Source of the DNA: Lonicera japonica
Lineage: Eukaryota > Streptophyta > Magnoliopsida > Dipsacales > Caprifoliaceae
NCBI GenBank assembly: GCA_021464415.1
Contig: CM038465.1
Coordinates: forward strand, 83,920,919 to 83,984,918
DNA length: 64,000 nucleotides
Reading direction: 5' to 3'
Shown here: one piece after another, positions 45,802 through 59,900 of the stretch
Numbering within the stretch: the stretch's first letter is position 1
How the letters are laid out: each line of letters begins with the position of its first letter
The notes under the pieces: model-generated
Seen by the model: only the letters and a program-made list of their open reading frames with translations
Databases searched by the model: none
Told to the model about the DNA's origin: nothing
Position numbers and translations under genes: made by a program

Positions 45802-47195
45802 TGTTGTGAATGTTTTAATTACTCTCAAGTGCACGAATTGGTATTTAGTATAACTTAGGCAAGAGCGAGGTTGAACCCCAGGGACTTGATGGATGGAATG
45901 TACGTATCTCTCTCACTAATTTTAATTAATTCCTAATCTAGCTTAAAAATTGATTGGGATGATTTATTAACTAAGAATACGAATAAAATAATAAACTAAT
46001 AAAAAAAACTAATGAAATAACCAATTAATTAAATACTAGGGTGGCAGAGTCATATATTTGATATCATGTTCTTAGTATTCATGCCCAGCAAACTCTACTA
46101 TCTGTTTCGCCCTAATTTAGTCTCTCGACTCCATTAAATGTGAAAAATAAATTCAATTAAACCCAGTTAAATTATAAAATCCAAGTGTTAATTCTTCCAC
46201 AGCCAAATAAATATATAAAATCAAAACACTTGATATATCTGTCAAAACACTCGCTATATCCGATCTTAACAAATCATAAGGAGAATCCAACAAAAAATAG
46301 TGAGAATCCAATTTTATTTTTATCAATTAAATAGGCATTCAATAGGAGAAAAATATTTTTAACATTAAAGCATTAAATTGGTAGGGTCAATTGGCATGAA
46401 TACGTGCAAGGGAATCAATTAAATATACTCATCCTCAACCCTAGCACAAATAACCTAGCCTAGCATGCTTGTAATTAAAACACAATATATAATTATATAA
46501 TGCATAATTAAATAAATTAAATACTTACTTAGTACGCGCAAATAAATTAAAGAAGAAGAATAAATCTGAATGTAATTCTCCACAAAAATCCACTTCAAAA
46601 TAAATAAAATTTAGCTCCTAATGATCTCTCGAGAACCGTGCTAAGAAAAAGAAAAAAAATAAAAACTTGCGGCTGTTGCTGTTTATCGAAAAGTAAGAAA
46701 GAAAAGAAAGGGAAAAAAATAAAAGTAAAGGCTACCTTCACTTTGATTGCTACGGCTGCTATTTATAATGGAGATGATGGCTTAGGCTTTCATCAAATGG
46801 GCTGGAAATCATTTAATTAATGAGCTTGGACTTGGCTTATAGGCTTGAGAATTGGGTAGCTTGCTGGGCCAGCTTCTGAGGTAAGATGGGCTGCAAGTGG
46901 GATTGGACATAACTTTGTGTTCTAAACTCCGATTGACGTAAAGTTTTCGTCCACGTGTAGCTAACTCAAAGGTCTAAAACTTTTATCTCTGGAGTTTTCT
47001 TCAAATTCCTTACGGATTAATGCCAGAAATTTCTTGAACATAGGCCTTGCGCGCAGCCATTTTTTCTTTTTAATCAAAAACTTCTCAATTTAATTCCAAA
47101 CACCTGCAAAGCTCCAAAACACAATAAATGTAATAGTATATGCTCTTCAAAGTATATATTAGTGCCCTAAAATGTACCAATTTCTTAGCACATCA
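45802..47195 (-). mobile_element. Solo LTR B inside the gag of the gag-only element, gypsy-like
   Basis: On the minus strand it starts TGATGTGCTAAGAAATTGG and ends TTCACAACA. The flanks are ATATC (45797-45801) and ATACC (47196-47200), one change apart. Landmarks ATCGGAGTTTAGAACACAAA and GGAGTTTTCTTCAAATTCC-type strings match LTR A, so A, B and C are subfamilies. It split the gag reading frame just before the zinc knuckle. Confidence 0.75.
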
Positions 47196-47340
47196 ATACC
47201 CCAATCAAGTGATAATTGCTTTGAATCTCAAACTAGAGGTCATAAAGGTTTTGAATGCCCTACTAGAATTAGGAGATTAGAGCAAGAGCATAGCAAAAAT
47301 GTATGCATGCCACGTTTAGTGATGATGTGAAAAATTCGGA
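47196..47340 (+). pseudogene. Zinc-knuckle end of gag, beyond LTR B
   Basis: The sequence reads DNCFESQTRGHKGFECPTRI, matching C-X2-C-X4-H-X4-C except that the second Cys is replaced by Ser. A short basic tail (RRLEQEHSKN) and a TGA follow. It is the continuation of the gag before 45797. Confidence 0.75.
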
Positions 47341-47539
47341 CACTCAAAAATAATCTCATGAATATTTAGCTTTTGCTTTAAAAGTTTCCTTAGAAGAAGT
47401 TATATAGACCCCAATTCTTGATCCCGCAAAACCCCTAAAGAGTTCTCGAAAAGTACACTTGGAGTCCGGAACTCAACTACACATTATAAAACTGCTTTAT
47501 GAGGGTTTGCTGAACAACAAGTAGACTTAATGATTGGGG

Positions 47540-48348
47540 TGTACTGGTTCGTTGTATAAATTTCTGGGCACGGTTTTTTATCGCAAAAATATATTTTTAA
47601 CTTATTCCAAAAATTAAAGGACTTTGACTCAATATGTTTCTATAAATATAACTCGTTGTTTAGGGTAAAAAAAATACATGATTCTAGAGAGTTTTTTTAG
47701 GCAAGAAATATCCAAACGCTATAATCAATTTTTTGAGAGTTTGGAGACACCACCTAAGTTTTTGTTTTCATGCTATAGAGATCCTATTGTTCTTTAATTT
47801 TAAGAACTAGGGTTTTAAATGTTCACGGTTCTGCGAGAGTATTTTCGATTGCGATTGGACACGGGGTGAGCTAAGTGGCTAACTTGCGATAAGGGATATC
47901 GTAAACGGGGGTGAAGGATTGTGATTAAGTGCTTAGGAAGAGGCGACGGGTAAGCTAGAAAAGTGGGAAGCTCTACGCCAAGATAGCTGTGGTTGGATTC
48001 TACGTTTAAGGGTTTGACAGGACTATTGCGTAAATTGTGGGGAAGTAATTTTTAAAAGTTATTAAGTCTGTAATTCCGTTTTAATCATAGTGAAGCACTA
48101 TTAATTAGTCCCGATAATTAGTCCTACGTAATTAGGGATACTTCGTAAATTTCTTGTGTTGTGGATTTGCTTTTGTGTAATTACTTGCTTGATATAAATT
48201 GTTAAAACACAACACATGATTTCGACAATATTAAAATTTTATTAGACCTAGGGTTTTAATTCCACTTATCAAATCTAAAACTATTGTTGATAAAAACTCT
48301 GAAATCAACTTAGTCAATACGATCCCTATAAAGTTTTATAATTCTTCA
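47540..48348 (+). repeat. 3' LTR of the gag-only element
   Basis: It begins TGTACTGGTTCG after a GATTGGGG purine tract and ends TTCTTCA, so it keeps TG...CA ends. It is similar in length to the 5' copy, with scattered substitutions. Confidence 0.82.
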
Positions 48349-48369
48349 AGCACGAGAAAATTCGTAATT

Positions 48370-48585
48370 TGGAACGGTGGCTATCGATAGAGCAGTGGCA
48401 CTATAGTACCAAAAAGAGACCAAGTAGAGCGCGGTGGCTCTCGATAGAGTAGGTGAACTTTTGATATGATTGAACAATGACACCGAATGTTAGTAGTAGA
48501 CTAGGTGGAGCGAGGTGGCTTTCAATAGAGTAGGTGGACCATTGTTGGAGTGGTGGTGACTCTCAATGGAGTGAGGTGGGTTCTT
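48370..48585 (+). repeat. Diverged short repeats GGTGGCTMTCGATAGAGTAGG
   Basis: Copies of a motif of about 21 bases lie near 48374, 48431, 48519 and 48554, each diverged by a few bases and unevenly spaced. The stretch follows the gag-only element. A second LTR-type fragment (GGAATGGTTGGCTCAAATAC) lies at about 48690. Confidence 0.6.
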
Positions 48586-48896
48586 GATGAAACAATGGCA
48601 CTACAGTAAAGAGGTCTTGGCCTAAGGTGGAAGCTGTACGGATCGATGTTAAATAGTGGCCTAATGTGGATATAGTTAGGAATGGTTGGCTCAAATACCA
48701 TGTCCTACATCGGAAAGGTGGAACTATTAATTTATACCAAAATTTTTTAAGATAAAACTTTACACGTACCTATGGACTAAAGGTGGTTAAGTTGGGGATG
48801 TTATTGGTGCGAGTATGGATCCATGGACCAACAATATAAACTAATTGTAACCTATGACAAAGGCTCTATCATACAAAAATATTTTACAATCTCAAT

Positions 48897-49530
48897 AACC
48901 TGTGAAGCACGGATACGGATAAGTATATTAGATATGACATTGCACTGCTATAGTGATACGGCAAATTTAAAAAAATATAGGATACGTTATGTCTTGGATA
49001 CGGATGATAAAACATAATTATAATGTATATATATATAATTATTCATCTATATGAATTTTATAAATTTACTAACAATATCATTAATATTCATAAAACTAAA
49101 GCAAACAACTGAGCAATTTAATTGCATAATAACTAAAAAGTAAATATAATATTCTGACTTGAATACCAGAAGAAAGATAGAGATCAAACAACGATGATTG
49201 TAAACGAAGGACAGAGTGTTTTAATCTATCGTTTCATTTTCTGATAAAAGCGTTAACTTATTCATCGAGTTGTAAAATGAAAGCCTAAATCTCTTTTAGA
49301 AGTTTATATGTTAAATGAATTATTTTTATTTGTTATTTTTAAAGCGATCCCAATAACTTTTTTTTACAAAACTTACCTCGCCGCATCCCGCATGTATTCC
49401 TCCCGTATCTTGCATGTATTCCTTTTGTACCCCGCATGTATCCCACCCGTATTCGACATTTAAAAAATAATGGATAGTTCGATACATATCCTGACATATC
49501 AGTCATGTATCTGTGCAAGATTCGTGTCAA
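48897..49530. mobile_element. Candidate TIR element with GATACGG motifs
   Basis: The left part CTGTGAAGCACGGATACGG and the right part, reverse-complemented (GAATCTTGCACAGATACAT), are imperfect inverted ends. GGATACGG/CCGTATC motifs recur along the element. Short tandem repeats CCCGCATGTATTCCTCC occupy 49384-49450. No target duplication was confirmed. Confidence 0.4.
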
Positions 49531-50278
49531 CAACACAATCTTAATATATAAAAAAAGAAGTACTTGTTTAATAAATAAATGGATTATTTGGGTTCCGGTT
49601 ATGTTTAGATTACATAATAAAATTTGGTACTCTATGCTTTTTTGAACTTTGGCCCCCATTTTAGATGGAATCATTAGTCAATCTAGTAAAATATCCAAAA
49701 TACCCCTAATGGGAAATATATGGGACTTGTTTGCTTGAGATAAAAAATAAATACAATAATTATATAATATTTTAAATTTTGTTTAATATAAAGACCATTA
49801 TTGCAGATACTCTAATAAGATATAAATATCCTATTAATCGTCGAACTTTCATTAAAATTAGAAAATAGTATATTTATATATATCGAGTCCGTTTTTGGTA
49901 TGGAGCGGAGCTTTTAATGACCTTTTTCCATCATAAAAGTTGAGATGTGATTTTTTATAAAAAGGATCGGTTCGTATGAAGCGATCCGCACTTGAAATTT
50001 TATGTTTATATATATCTAAACTGGTAACTATGAATTTTTTCTTGAATTTAGAATTTTTTTTAGCTTATTAATTAATATTACAAATTATTATCTTCATAAA
50101 TACTTTTTTAACATTTTAAAATAATTACATTCCAAATTAACTATGCAATGTTTTTTTTTGTCTCAACCAAAAAAGTCTCCGGTAATATTAAGGAGGGGTA
50201 TTTTTATCGTTTGACTAGGTGTGCAGAAGCAGCTGCAGCAGCTTGAGTGAGGGGATTTGAGAGATCTTTTGTTTCGGG
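49531..50278. promoter_or_regulatory. Upstream region of the Fes1/SIL1-like gene
   Basis: AT-rich to about 50200, then a purine-rich leader (GCAGAAGCAGCTGCAGCAG) before the ATG at 50279. No TATA box at a convincing position and no other gene was seen. Confidence 0.4.
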
Positions 50279-50954
50279 ATGGGACGCAGTCTTGCAATAA
50301 TCTTATTAATAGTGGTGATGATGGCCATTGGTGGGATCGGGGGGAAGGCAGACGGTGTAAAAAATAAGTCGGCTTCCGGAGGTTTGTTTTGGTCTACAGC
50401 AAAAGAAGAGGGAGATCTACAACAACAACAACAACAACAAGTAGTAGTTAGCAAGGCAAAGACAGATTCCGATGAATCCTCCTCGGCCGCTCTGCAGTTG
50501 AACCAAGCCGACGAATTGGATGGCGGCTTTTCTTCCCTCGATGGCATGTTACAGTGGGCAATAGGTACTTAACCCTTCACACCTCCTTTGCTTTATCTTA
50601 TCTTATTATTATCATTATTATTATTATACATTACATACATAATATATATACACACGCGTACATCATCGTCACTATTATATCATTATTATTACTAATTGTA
50701 ATGTAATTTTACTTTCTTTGTTTGATTAAAGTTAAAGAATATATATAATAAGCATCGATCACTAGTGTAAGCACACCACGCCAAGGATTTATTTCATAGC
50801 AGCAAGTGTTGAATTCTAGGCAATTCAATTCCCGTAGAAAATGCTTGTAAGGGTGTTTGATTGCATTTATAATTCTGGGTGGATACATGTTCTTCCCAAA
50901 TTTTTTGGTATTTGAGTGCACATTTTTTCACATAGAATTTTCTAGTGAGTTTAA

Positions 50955-50995
<41 letters not shown>

Positions 50996-53900
50996 TGTTC
51001 GGAGGTAAAAATTGTGCATGGGCTTGACTGCCAGGCCCACCTTAGGCCCATTTCCACCACAAAAGAGAAATTGTCTAGCTGAGCAAGATTTTTTTATATG
51101 CCAGGCAACCGCTATTTAGCTATCATAGCTAGCCGATCAGGATATGTAATCTCAATAACGATTGACTAATTCTGGTTGGCCAAAAGGCAGAAAAAAGCTG
51201 AGCTGGAGGATAAGTGATGGGAAATAACTACTTATATAAGTGTAAATATTGTTAAGGACAACGGTTATCTTGGAGTATTGCCCAAGTTTTCCCTTTATAG
51301 TAATTTCCTTATCCCATCAACTCTAATGTGACCCTATCCTCATAGCTAATTAATTAATTCTTCCCCTACACTCACTCCCACACATTCTTCTTGCTCCTCT
51401 AGTCAAATCCCTGCAATTGTATTATCTCTTTGAGCTGTTAAACTAATATATTCAACACACACCAGGGAGGATGTACTTTCAGATTGGGAATTAGAGCCAC
51501 CGGAGGAACCTACCCTTAAAACAAATCTAGGCTTCTTTCTATCTTCTGTCTATTGTTTAATTATTGGTCGTTGCTGTTCATCTTCATTACCCTTATTTTC
51601 TAGTTGCCAATCAATTTAATTGAATTGATGCTCTCCAAATCGGGTTTGGTTAACTTTTAAACATCCACAATAAAGATCTCACACACTATGAACCTTAGTT
51701 ACTCTGAGGATTCTTGCACCTCCCTTAGTTTTGGTTTCTATGGACCCTATCTGCAAGTAATCTGTCTCTTAATTGCTACAACTGTTTTTGGCAATCGGAT
51801 CATCACTAGATATCCCACATTCACGCCCAACGAATTAGGAATCTTTTGCCTTTGTGGCATTCGATTTCCCTTGAAGGGCAACATTGGCGTCAAATTAGGG
51901 TTGATTGAGCTGATGCTGTTTCAACCAAAACAAAATTAAGGTAGACAGAAATAGAACGACGAAGAAGTAATTGTTGTGGATTCAGTTGAAAGGTCACTGA
52001 AATGGCACTTGTAGTGTGAGTATCTCCACAGAAAACTGTAGGTTATAACATGTGTGGGCGTTGGCTGGCACGTCCTTTTCCCCGAGGGTTTTAGGAAAGA
52101 AGGGAAAAGGAAATTGCAAGTGTATTTTAACAAAAAAAAGAAGAAGAAGCCAAAAGTATGGTTTGAAATGTTCGGAGAGGTAAAGTATGAGACCAAGATA
52201 TTTACATGTCATTTGTTAGATAAAATCTAGGGCTTACAAAGTCTTTTTAACAACAATAATACACAAGTGTTAGTTTGGTTTGGCAGTCAAGATGTTCACC
52301 TGTAATTGAGAGGTTATGGTTTTAAATTTAAATCTTTTCTATATTTTATCAGTCATTTTCTTACAGTCAGTTAAGCGTATTTTAGACATTTAGGTGTATG
52401 CCACAAACTCTTGCTGTCCTTGAATAAGTAGTTCAAAGAATTAGAGCGAAATATAAATAACATATTGGAGCCCTGAAGCTCCATATCCAAGAACATATGC
52501 CTCTGCAGATCCAATTCTCATACGGAACTGTATGCTTTTTCTCTGAATTAGCACATGATCACTTGAAAACAGGAAGAAGTGCTGCTTGAAGAACATCAAT
52601 AGCCCATTGCGTGGGCTCTCTCACCCGAGGTCAGTGACTAGGGAGAGAGGCAGTTCTTGATTTGTTTCATTGGTCTTGGATGTAAAAATGCAGGATGGGC
52701 CTCTCTATTACTTATATCAACTTTGTCTGTTGATTATTCTCCCATTTCTCTGGATTCATTCACATTACTTTACATTTATGGGCAACTTCTTTAGTGGTGT
52801 TTTTTTTTTTTTTTTGCTGGGATGGGAATAACTTTTCAAAACTTGTAGTTTATTAAAAAAAATATGTACATGAATATCTTATATGCTTGTATTAACAAAA
52901 GGTTTTTCTTTCTTACAACTAACCTAGGCCATTCAGACCCAACAAAGTTGCAGGAAACAGCACAAGAGGTCCAACGTCTTTCCCCCGACGACCTAAAGAA
53001 ACGTCAAATCGAGATAAAGGTTAGAATTTGAGGTTTTATGGAAAACACACAGAACAAACCAATTTTATTGCATTTATTCTCTCATAATACCATGCATGGT
53101 TTTATGAAACGGGAAATTTTAGGACAGGGCTTGCTAGGGAATAGTAGATTGGTGTCTCTACTCCATTGGCAATAAAATTGTTTTATGAACGAGGCTACAA
53201 TAAATTAGTTTTGCGAGCGTCTAAAGGTGATCTTTGCAAAGGTTAGCACATCGACTTATTCCTACCTCCATGTGTATATTATTTAGTGCTGGGCTGCAAT
53301 AAGAGGCATTGCTTGAACTTATGTTTAAATTGCAAGTACAAGAAGCAAGTAACGATGTCGCATGGTAGCAAAAACTCGTATGGCTTTTAATTTAGTAGAG
53401 GATGTTACCGTCTTGGAGGTTAAATACTGATTTAGATTAGTTACAAGGACCATTTTTTAAAAATAAGGATCAGTAATAACCAGGGATGGAGAAGGCGCCA
53501 AAATAAGTTTATTTAGATAGAAATTACAAGAAAGGAGCGCAAGGTTTTCCTGGAAACACAAAAAATAAAGGGAAAAGCATAAATCCAAAAACAAAAGGAT
53601 GGAGAACTGGAGATAAATTCTTCATGCCGAACCCGATCAGAGTTACTAAAGATCAGCTCCCCAAGATCCCAAAGTGAAGATTTGTTCTTCAAACATCCAA
53701 GTTGGAGATCAACTCTCCAAACCTTCAAAGTTGGAGTTTATTTTTCCAAATCTTTCCCCTCCTTTACTGACCTAATTGAAAATTTTTATATGTCCCAACA
53801 TATCCTGTTGGTGACAATGATAATTCCTAATTGTCATTCTCTAGTGGGGCACATTTATCTTCCTTTTGGTTGCAGGATAGGGGGTAGAGACACCCCAAGG

Positions 53901-56900
53901 CATTCCATTCACACTCTCAAGCAGCCTACTGTTCCATGATGCCCCCTGATTGCCCAGTTGCCTTCATACAACTTCATTAGCCACCTTTTGCCCCAGAAAC
54001 TATGTTTCACCTTCTTGGACTTTGGACACATTCCTGAGGACACATCACTCACCTCTCTTAAGTCCACAGCTTGACTGCTATTTCACTATCAAACTATCAA
54101 CTTTTAGAGCACTTGGCTAGTTACCAAGGGTGCACTTGCACGTTCCAATTCGCATGCACTAAGCAGCTAACTTTTGACTTCTAGGTTGTGTTTTAAGACT
54201 GTGCCAATAGGATATCACCTTGGTCTTACTATCCTTAACCCCCTTAAATTCCAAGGAAGAAAATGCTTAGTTTCATTTAGTAGACCTGCCACTGAGTTTT
54301 TGTGTCAGGTCTTAACAATGCGGGAGACTTTTGATTCCTCCCAAACATGACCTGATAAGTTATGGGGTGATGTTTTCCAAATTCGTATACAACTTAGTTT
54401 GTTATTGGGTGACATGACACCACCCAATTGTACTTGTTAAGGAAATATTTTTTTAGAACAAAATAAAAATATTTCTATAAAAGAATTTGCACTATAATAA
54501 GGTGAGTGAAGAGCTAAAATTACAAAATAGATCCTAAAATAGATACAAACCCTTTCTTGATTTAATACATACATACATATATATATATATTTAAAATTAA
54601 CAGGTTAACGGATCAGTTGAATTTGTTAAGGGTAAACCTTTACCAATTCGTTATCATTACGTGTCGAAGGGGTGCACCCGATAAACACCTGAATTTGTTA
54701 AGAGTTCACTCATTAACTTATAACTTTATGTCGTGTTATCGTATAATGTGTGATTCTGCTAGGTGTATTGTCTAGACCTGCTATACTACACTATTCTAAT
54801 TTTATTAGACACTCTAAATTTTCCAGAACTCCATCGTACCTACCACATAGTCCTCCTTGGTTCATTCATCTTCCCATTTTCTCTCTTTTCTTGAACAGTA
54901 CAAATACTTGTTCATTTCCTTCATAAGGTAGACGATGGGATTTGCTATTGCCCCATACTAGACTTCAACCACAAAACTATCTCTTCTTTGTCCGCAGCTT
55001 CTCATGCTTAGAAGTCCCTTATAACGAAGCCCTCCCTCCATACGTACCTTAACAAGTTCCGAATCTTCATACAGAGTGTAGGATCAAAGCCTACCAAAGA
55101 CAAAGAAATAGGCAAATAATTTCCCAAACCCGATTTGCTGTTGCTCAGATTCCAATTTATCAGCGGGAGCTGATGGGAGGACTGGAGATATATGCACACA
55201 AATATATCTTCTTGGAAAAGATATTCATTAGTGAAGGAAAAAGTTACCTAGATGTACATATGTATTAAATAATTAGAGTTGGCATCATGAGCATTAATAC
55301 AACACCGAATCAACATGAAACTAATGGGTTATGGTGGATTTCACAGATTTGGATCACTGATAGGCAGATCCAATACTCACTCTAAACAATGGATCAATGC
55401 AGACACGGTTTTACATGACACTAACATGAAAATACAAGATGAAACCTGGTTTGTTCATAACAGGACCCTTATAAGTAGGGTGTGTATTGGTTTAGAAATT
55501 TTAGATATGAGAATGCATACACGGCTTCAAAGCTCAACTTGACCATTGACTGCCCAAATATAATGTACACTTACCCGGTTCTTTTATAGTGAGAGGAATC
55601 AATTCGACCATTCTAATTCCATAGACTAAGAAGTATGGAGACCTGTGCAGAGAGGACGTATCCATATCGAGTGCCTATCAAAATAAAAATAAAAATATAC
55701 CTTTCCTACTTACTTTTACAATTTCATGTAAGGATGTTCTTAGCTTTGGCTTCTTCAGAGATACTCTTGGATACATGTCCATTACTTATTTATGTCTCTT
55801 TTTTCTATAATTTAGTTACTACATTCTTAATTCTTGATATTTGATCAGCACTCTTGAACCCTTGCCAACATGTAAACTAAGAACACTTGCTTATTGAGAC
55901 AGGACTTTTCCTTTACTGTGCCAAAGAAGTACAACTATTAACAGAAAATATTATGCCGAAATAAAAAGAAGCGGTAAAGAAGATTATACTAAATAAGGGT
56001 TGATGTTCCATGTTGGGGGAGACAGATCAGTAGAATGATACGAATATTTATGCTCATGAAAATGTGTTAAAACTCAAAAACTGCATGAATTCGTAGACAT
56101 ATATGTGGTATTTCTGTTTATGTACCAGAAATGATTATAACTTGTAACTAAACATTCAAGATATTCTCCGATGTTTGTTTCTTGTTCATATAACATTAAC
56201 AAATTATTGTGTATCTATTTAAAAGCTTGGATACTATATAGCGTATCCGTATTGCGTATTCATAAAGAACTGATCCATGTGATTTTCCTCTATGATATTA
56301 AATGGACAATCCTATTTTACAAATGTGGAGTTACGTTGAAGCTTTTTCCTCCTTTTTTATGCTCATCTAATGCAATCTATACTTCTTTGGGAATGTTAAG
56401 GAACTGATGGAGAAGCTGAAAATGCCGTCGGATGCACAGTTGATGCAAATTGCAATAGATGACCTGAACAATTCATCTTTGGCTTCCGAAGTTCGTCATC
56501 GTGCATTACAGGAACTTTTGATTCTTGTTGAGCCAATAGATAATGCAATTGGTATGTTCGAACTTTTGTCATTTTTCTTGAAGCCTTCCTAGCAATGCAA
56601 TTTATTGTGTGCATAAGCAATTTGTTTCATGTGATTAAAATTAGTTCCAAATATCATCCAATGAATTTGATTTAGCTTATAACACGCAATAGCGGTGGCG
56701 GATCAATTCTCAGCATAACCAGGGGCGGCCGATATTTACCCGTATGGCCTGGTGGCAAATATGTACATAGATTTTTGGAATAATCATATTGTCAATGGTT
56801 AGATTATCATATCTCAGTGAGAATTCGCATTAGTTATTTTTTCTTTCCCCATAAGAGAGATAATTTTATTAGAAGATGAAACGGAAAAGTACACTTTCCA

Positions 56901-59900
56901 AAGGACAAGATGCCCTCAAATTTACAATAAAGTCAAACCTGGGGGCAAAACACTGACTGGTAAGGAAAGTATAAAAGAATAGCAGATGCTGGCCCATTCA
57001 AACATCTTCAGAATATTTATATGGTTGTGGGCAGCAGGTACAAATACAAAGAAAGTCAATACATAATACTCAATCCCCTGTAGTCCCTAGGTATATGGGA
57101 TGCTTCTTACACCAACTTGATGGTTGAATTGTCTAGTCCATATTGCAATTAATATTGATGGTGTCAAAATCTAGATTAGATAATTAACAACCAATCAAGT
57201 AAGTGTTAATGACTTTTATATAGGTGTGATGAGCTGGCTGCAGATGTGACACGAAGCAATAACAACAAATGGTTTAAGGAACAATAAATTGGACAAGAGT
57301 GTGATAGAGGAGGTCCAGCCTTGTTTGATAGGACCTAATCCACCTCTATGAATGAGCTACTGGCTCAGAGATACTTTTATATAAGATAATAACAAGATCT
57401 CGTGCACTTGGCAGACTTATTGAATAAGGCAATAAAAACTCTTTTAAGTGTTCTTCTCTCTTGTATATCACTTTGTTCTAGCTTGATCAACTGTATTGAA
57501 TGCTTAAACTCTGGTCGTTGTGAAGAAGTAAATGCTTCATATCTATAGTAAGCTTGAGGCAAGCTTTGCCCATGGTGATGGTTGGCAATCAGCAACTCTT
57601 TCATCATTAGAAGTCCAGAATTTAGCCATGCTAACTGCCTTCCTCTTAATCCGGCATTTAATGCAAGTTGGTAAGCATTAAATTCAAGTAAGGTGTTTTG
57701 CATACCTACTATGGTCCTTGCATTGTTGCTCCATAGTATTGCTACTTGCTCCCATCATTTGTCTGTGAAGAGCGTTGGGTGTGGGCGGTAGCTCTGAGGT
57801 CTGCAGCTTTGCCATGCAGACCCGTGTTATTGATAGATATATATATTTTTTTTTTGAGTAAAACATGGAACCTTCAGCCGAGGACGATGACAGCAGCATT
57901 TTTTTTTTATTATTATTTTCTTTTCCTTGCCATAGGAGCTACAACTTGTATACAGGTGATCTTAAGTACTGATGCTTTATATCTAATATACAATATCTAT
58001 AGAGCTTGTGCATTCAATGAGACTTAGGCCGTCATTAGATGTGGGGAGGGCGGACGCTCTGCCATATGCAGGCCAGAGGCCCTGAACTTGCAATCCAAAA
58101 CTCAAGCAGCAGATTGACATATTGATTGACAACTATCTTGATAAGATTGGCATGATGATGTCTTTTCTTGTCAGGGGGTCAGTGGAGTATTGTTGATCCA
58201 TGTGTCAGAATGGGTGGGTCTGGGTTTGGGGGCGTGACAGAAATTGTTATTCGCTTCATTCGTGTGAACATGTATGCACTTATGGATTTTTTAAGAAATT
58301 CTTAAAAAAACATCCTCTTGCACATCAATACAAGAGGAAAAGAGAGTTGGGGAGAGGGATGGAGCCATGGGGGTGAACAGAATTTAACTTGGGCCTGATT
58401 TCTCTCTCTGCAACACTCCCCCCCTCCCTCTTCCAAAAAAAAAGGAGACATTTAATATTATATTTTTCTTCTAGCAATTGCCCTCCTGACTAAGTAAATC
58501 CGGCCATAACAATTTGGGTTGTACAGTTATTCTTGGGTTCTGCTTATAGTAAGTCGCTTTTTCTGCTAATGACATTATTTTGCGTCAGATCTGCACAAAC
58601 TTGGGGGTATTGCAGCAGTCATAGGAGAACTTAGTAACCCTGACCCAGGGATAAGGACAACTGCTGCGTGGATTCTTGGTAAAGCCAGTCAAAATAACCT
58701 TGTTGTTCAAAAGCAGGTATGCAAAGCATGCGTCTTTGTGAACATATAATGTATATTCTGATATTCATCATTTGATTTTAAGTGCGAGTTGCATATGCTG
58801 ATGTACGATAATTGAGGATTGCAGGTACTGGAACTTGGGGCACTGAAGAAGCTGATGATGATGGTAAAATCTAGTTGTATAGAAGAAGGTATCAAAGCAT
58901 TCTATGCTATTTCAGCCTTGATTAGGAACAATTTAGTCGGGCAGGAATTATTCTGTGCAGAAGCTGGAGGCTTGATGCTTCAGGTGTGACTCGACGAATT
59001 CATGTATTCCCTCCGTGTCAAATTGATAGTCCCACTGACTTCCGTATTGTGAGATTCAGTACATTGATTATGTCCAAAGGGGAAATGACACTACTGATTT
59101 GAGACATTCCAAAAAATGAAGGAGGACTATTTATTTGAGGAGGGAGTAATATTTTGTTCTTTATTGATAAATATGTCTTGGCCAACTGGTAGAATAACTT
59201 GTTTGTCTTCTTGTAGGACATTCTGATCAACTTAAGTATTGATATCAGACTAAGAAAGAAAGCTGTGTTTCTTGTTGCTGATCTGGCGGAAAGTCAACTA
59301 GAAACAAGAGATAAAGTAGAGCTACCCTTTTTCAGCAATCGCGTTTTCTTGAAGTCTATGGTTGACCTGACAGCATCAGCTGATGACCTTGATCTACAGG
59401 AGAAGGTGTTTGTTTAGCATCAGCATCATAGCTTACTACTTTGATACATACACATATATATATACTAGTTTTTGTGCACGTGCGTTGCACGTGGTTTTAG
59501 TGCTTGACAAATGTCATTAAGTCCATTAATAAATATGTACATATTAAGAATTTAATAATTAATATGAAATAAAAATAATAAAAAATAAACAAAACATAGT
59601 ATCAAGTGTAAAATTCATTTGATTTCTTTTTACCGACCTAAAAGCCTTGTAATTTTAATATGGTACAATCTATTACATAACTTCCTTCTTGGGAAGTTTG
59701 TTATGAAGTTATATAGAAGTCTTATACAAAACACATAATTCAATACAAATTCTAACTTGTCTAATTATTTTAGCTAAGTAAAATAAAGTTTAAATTTATT
59801 TGGAATACTAATACTAATATAAAAATATATGGAGTTATACACTTATAGTCTTATACTATTTTATTTAAAGTAAATCTATCTTAAAATATTTGTTTAATTA

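Larger units (their letters stand above)
44029..48348 (+). mobile_element. Gag-only LTR retrotransposon (TR-GAG-like), interrupted by a solo LTR
   Basis: Two LTRs of about 810 bp (44029-44842 and 47540-48348) in direct orientation enclose a tRNA-Met primer site, a decayed gag and the remnant of a zinc knuckle. No protease, integrase or polymerase was found. When the 1394-bp LTR B (45802-47195) is set aside, the internal region is only about 1.3 kb, which leaves no room for pol. Such gag-only LTR elements have been described in plants as TR-GAG. Deletion of pol from a copia element is the alternative. No matching target duplication was found (TGGGA and AGCAC flank it). Confidence 0.7.

Noticed and set aside
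48370..48585. CRISPR-like spaced repeats
   Set aside because: The repeats are diverged and unevenly spaced and lie in plant nuclear DNA next to a retroelement; this is not a CRISPR array.
51688..51939. 83-codon frame in intron 1 of the Fes1-like gene
   Set aside because: No domain, no support for an exon in phase, and exons 1 and 2 join cleanly without it.
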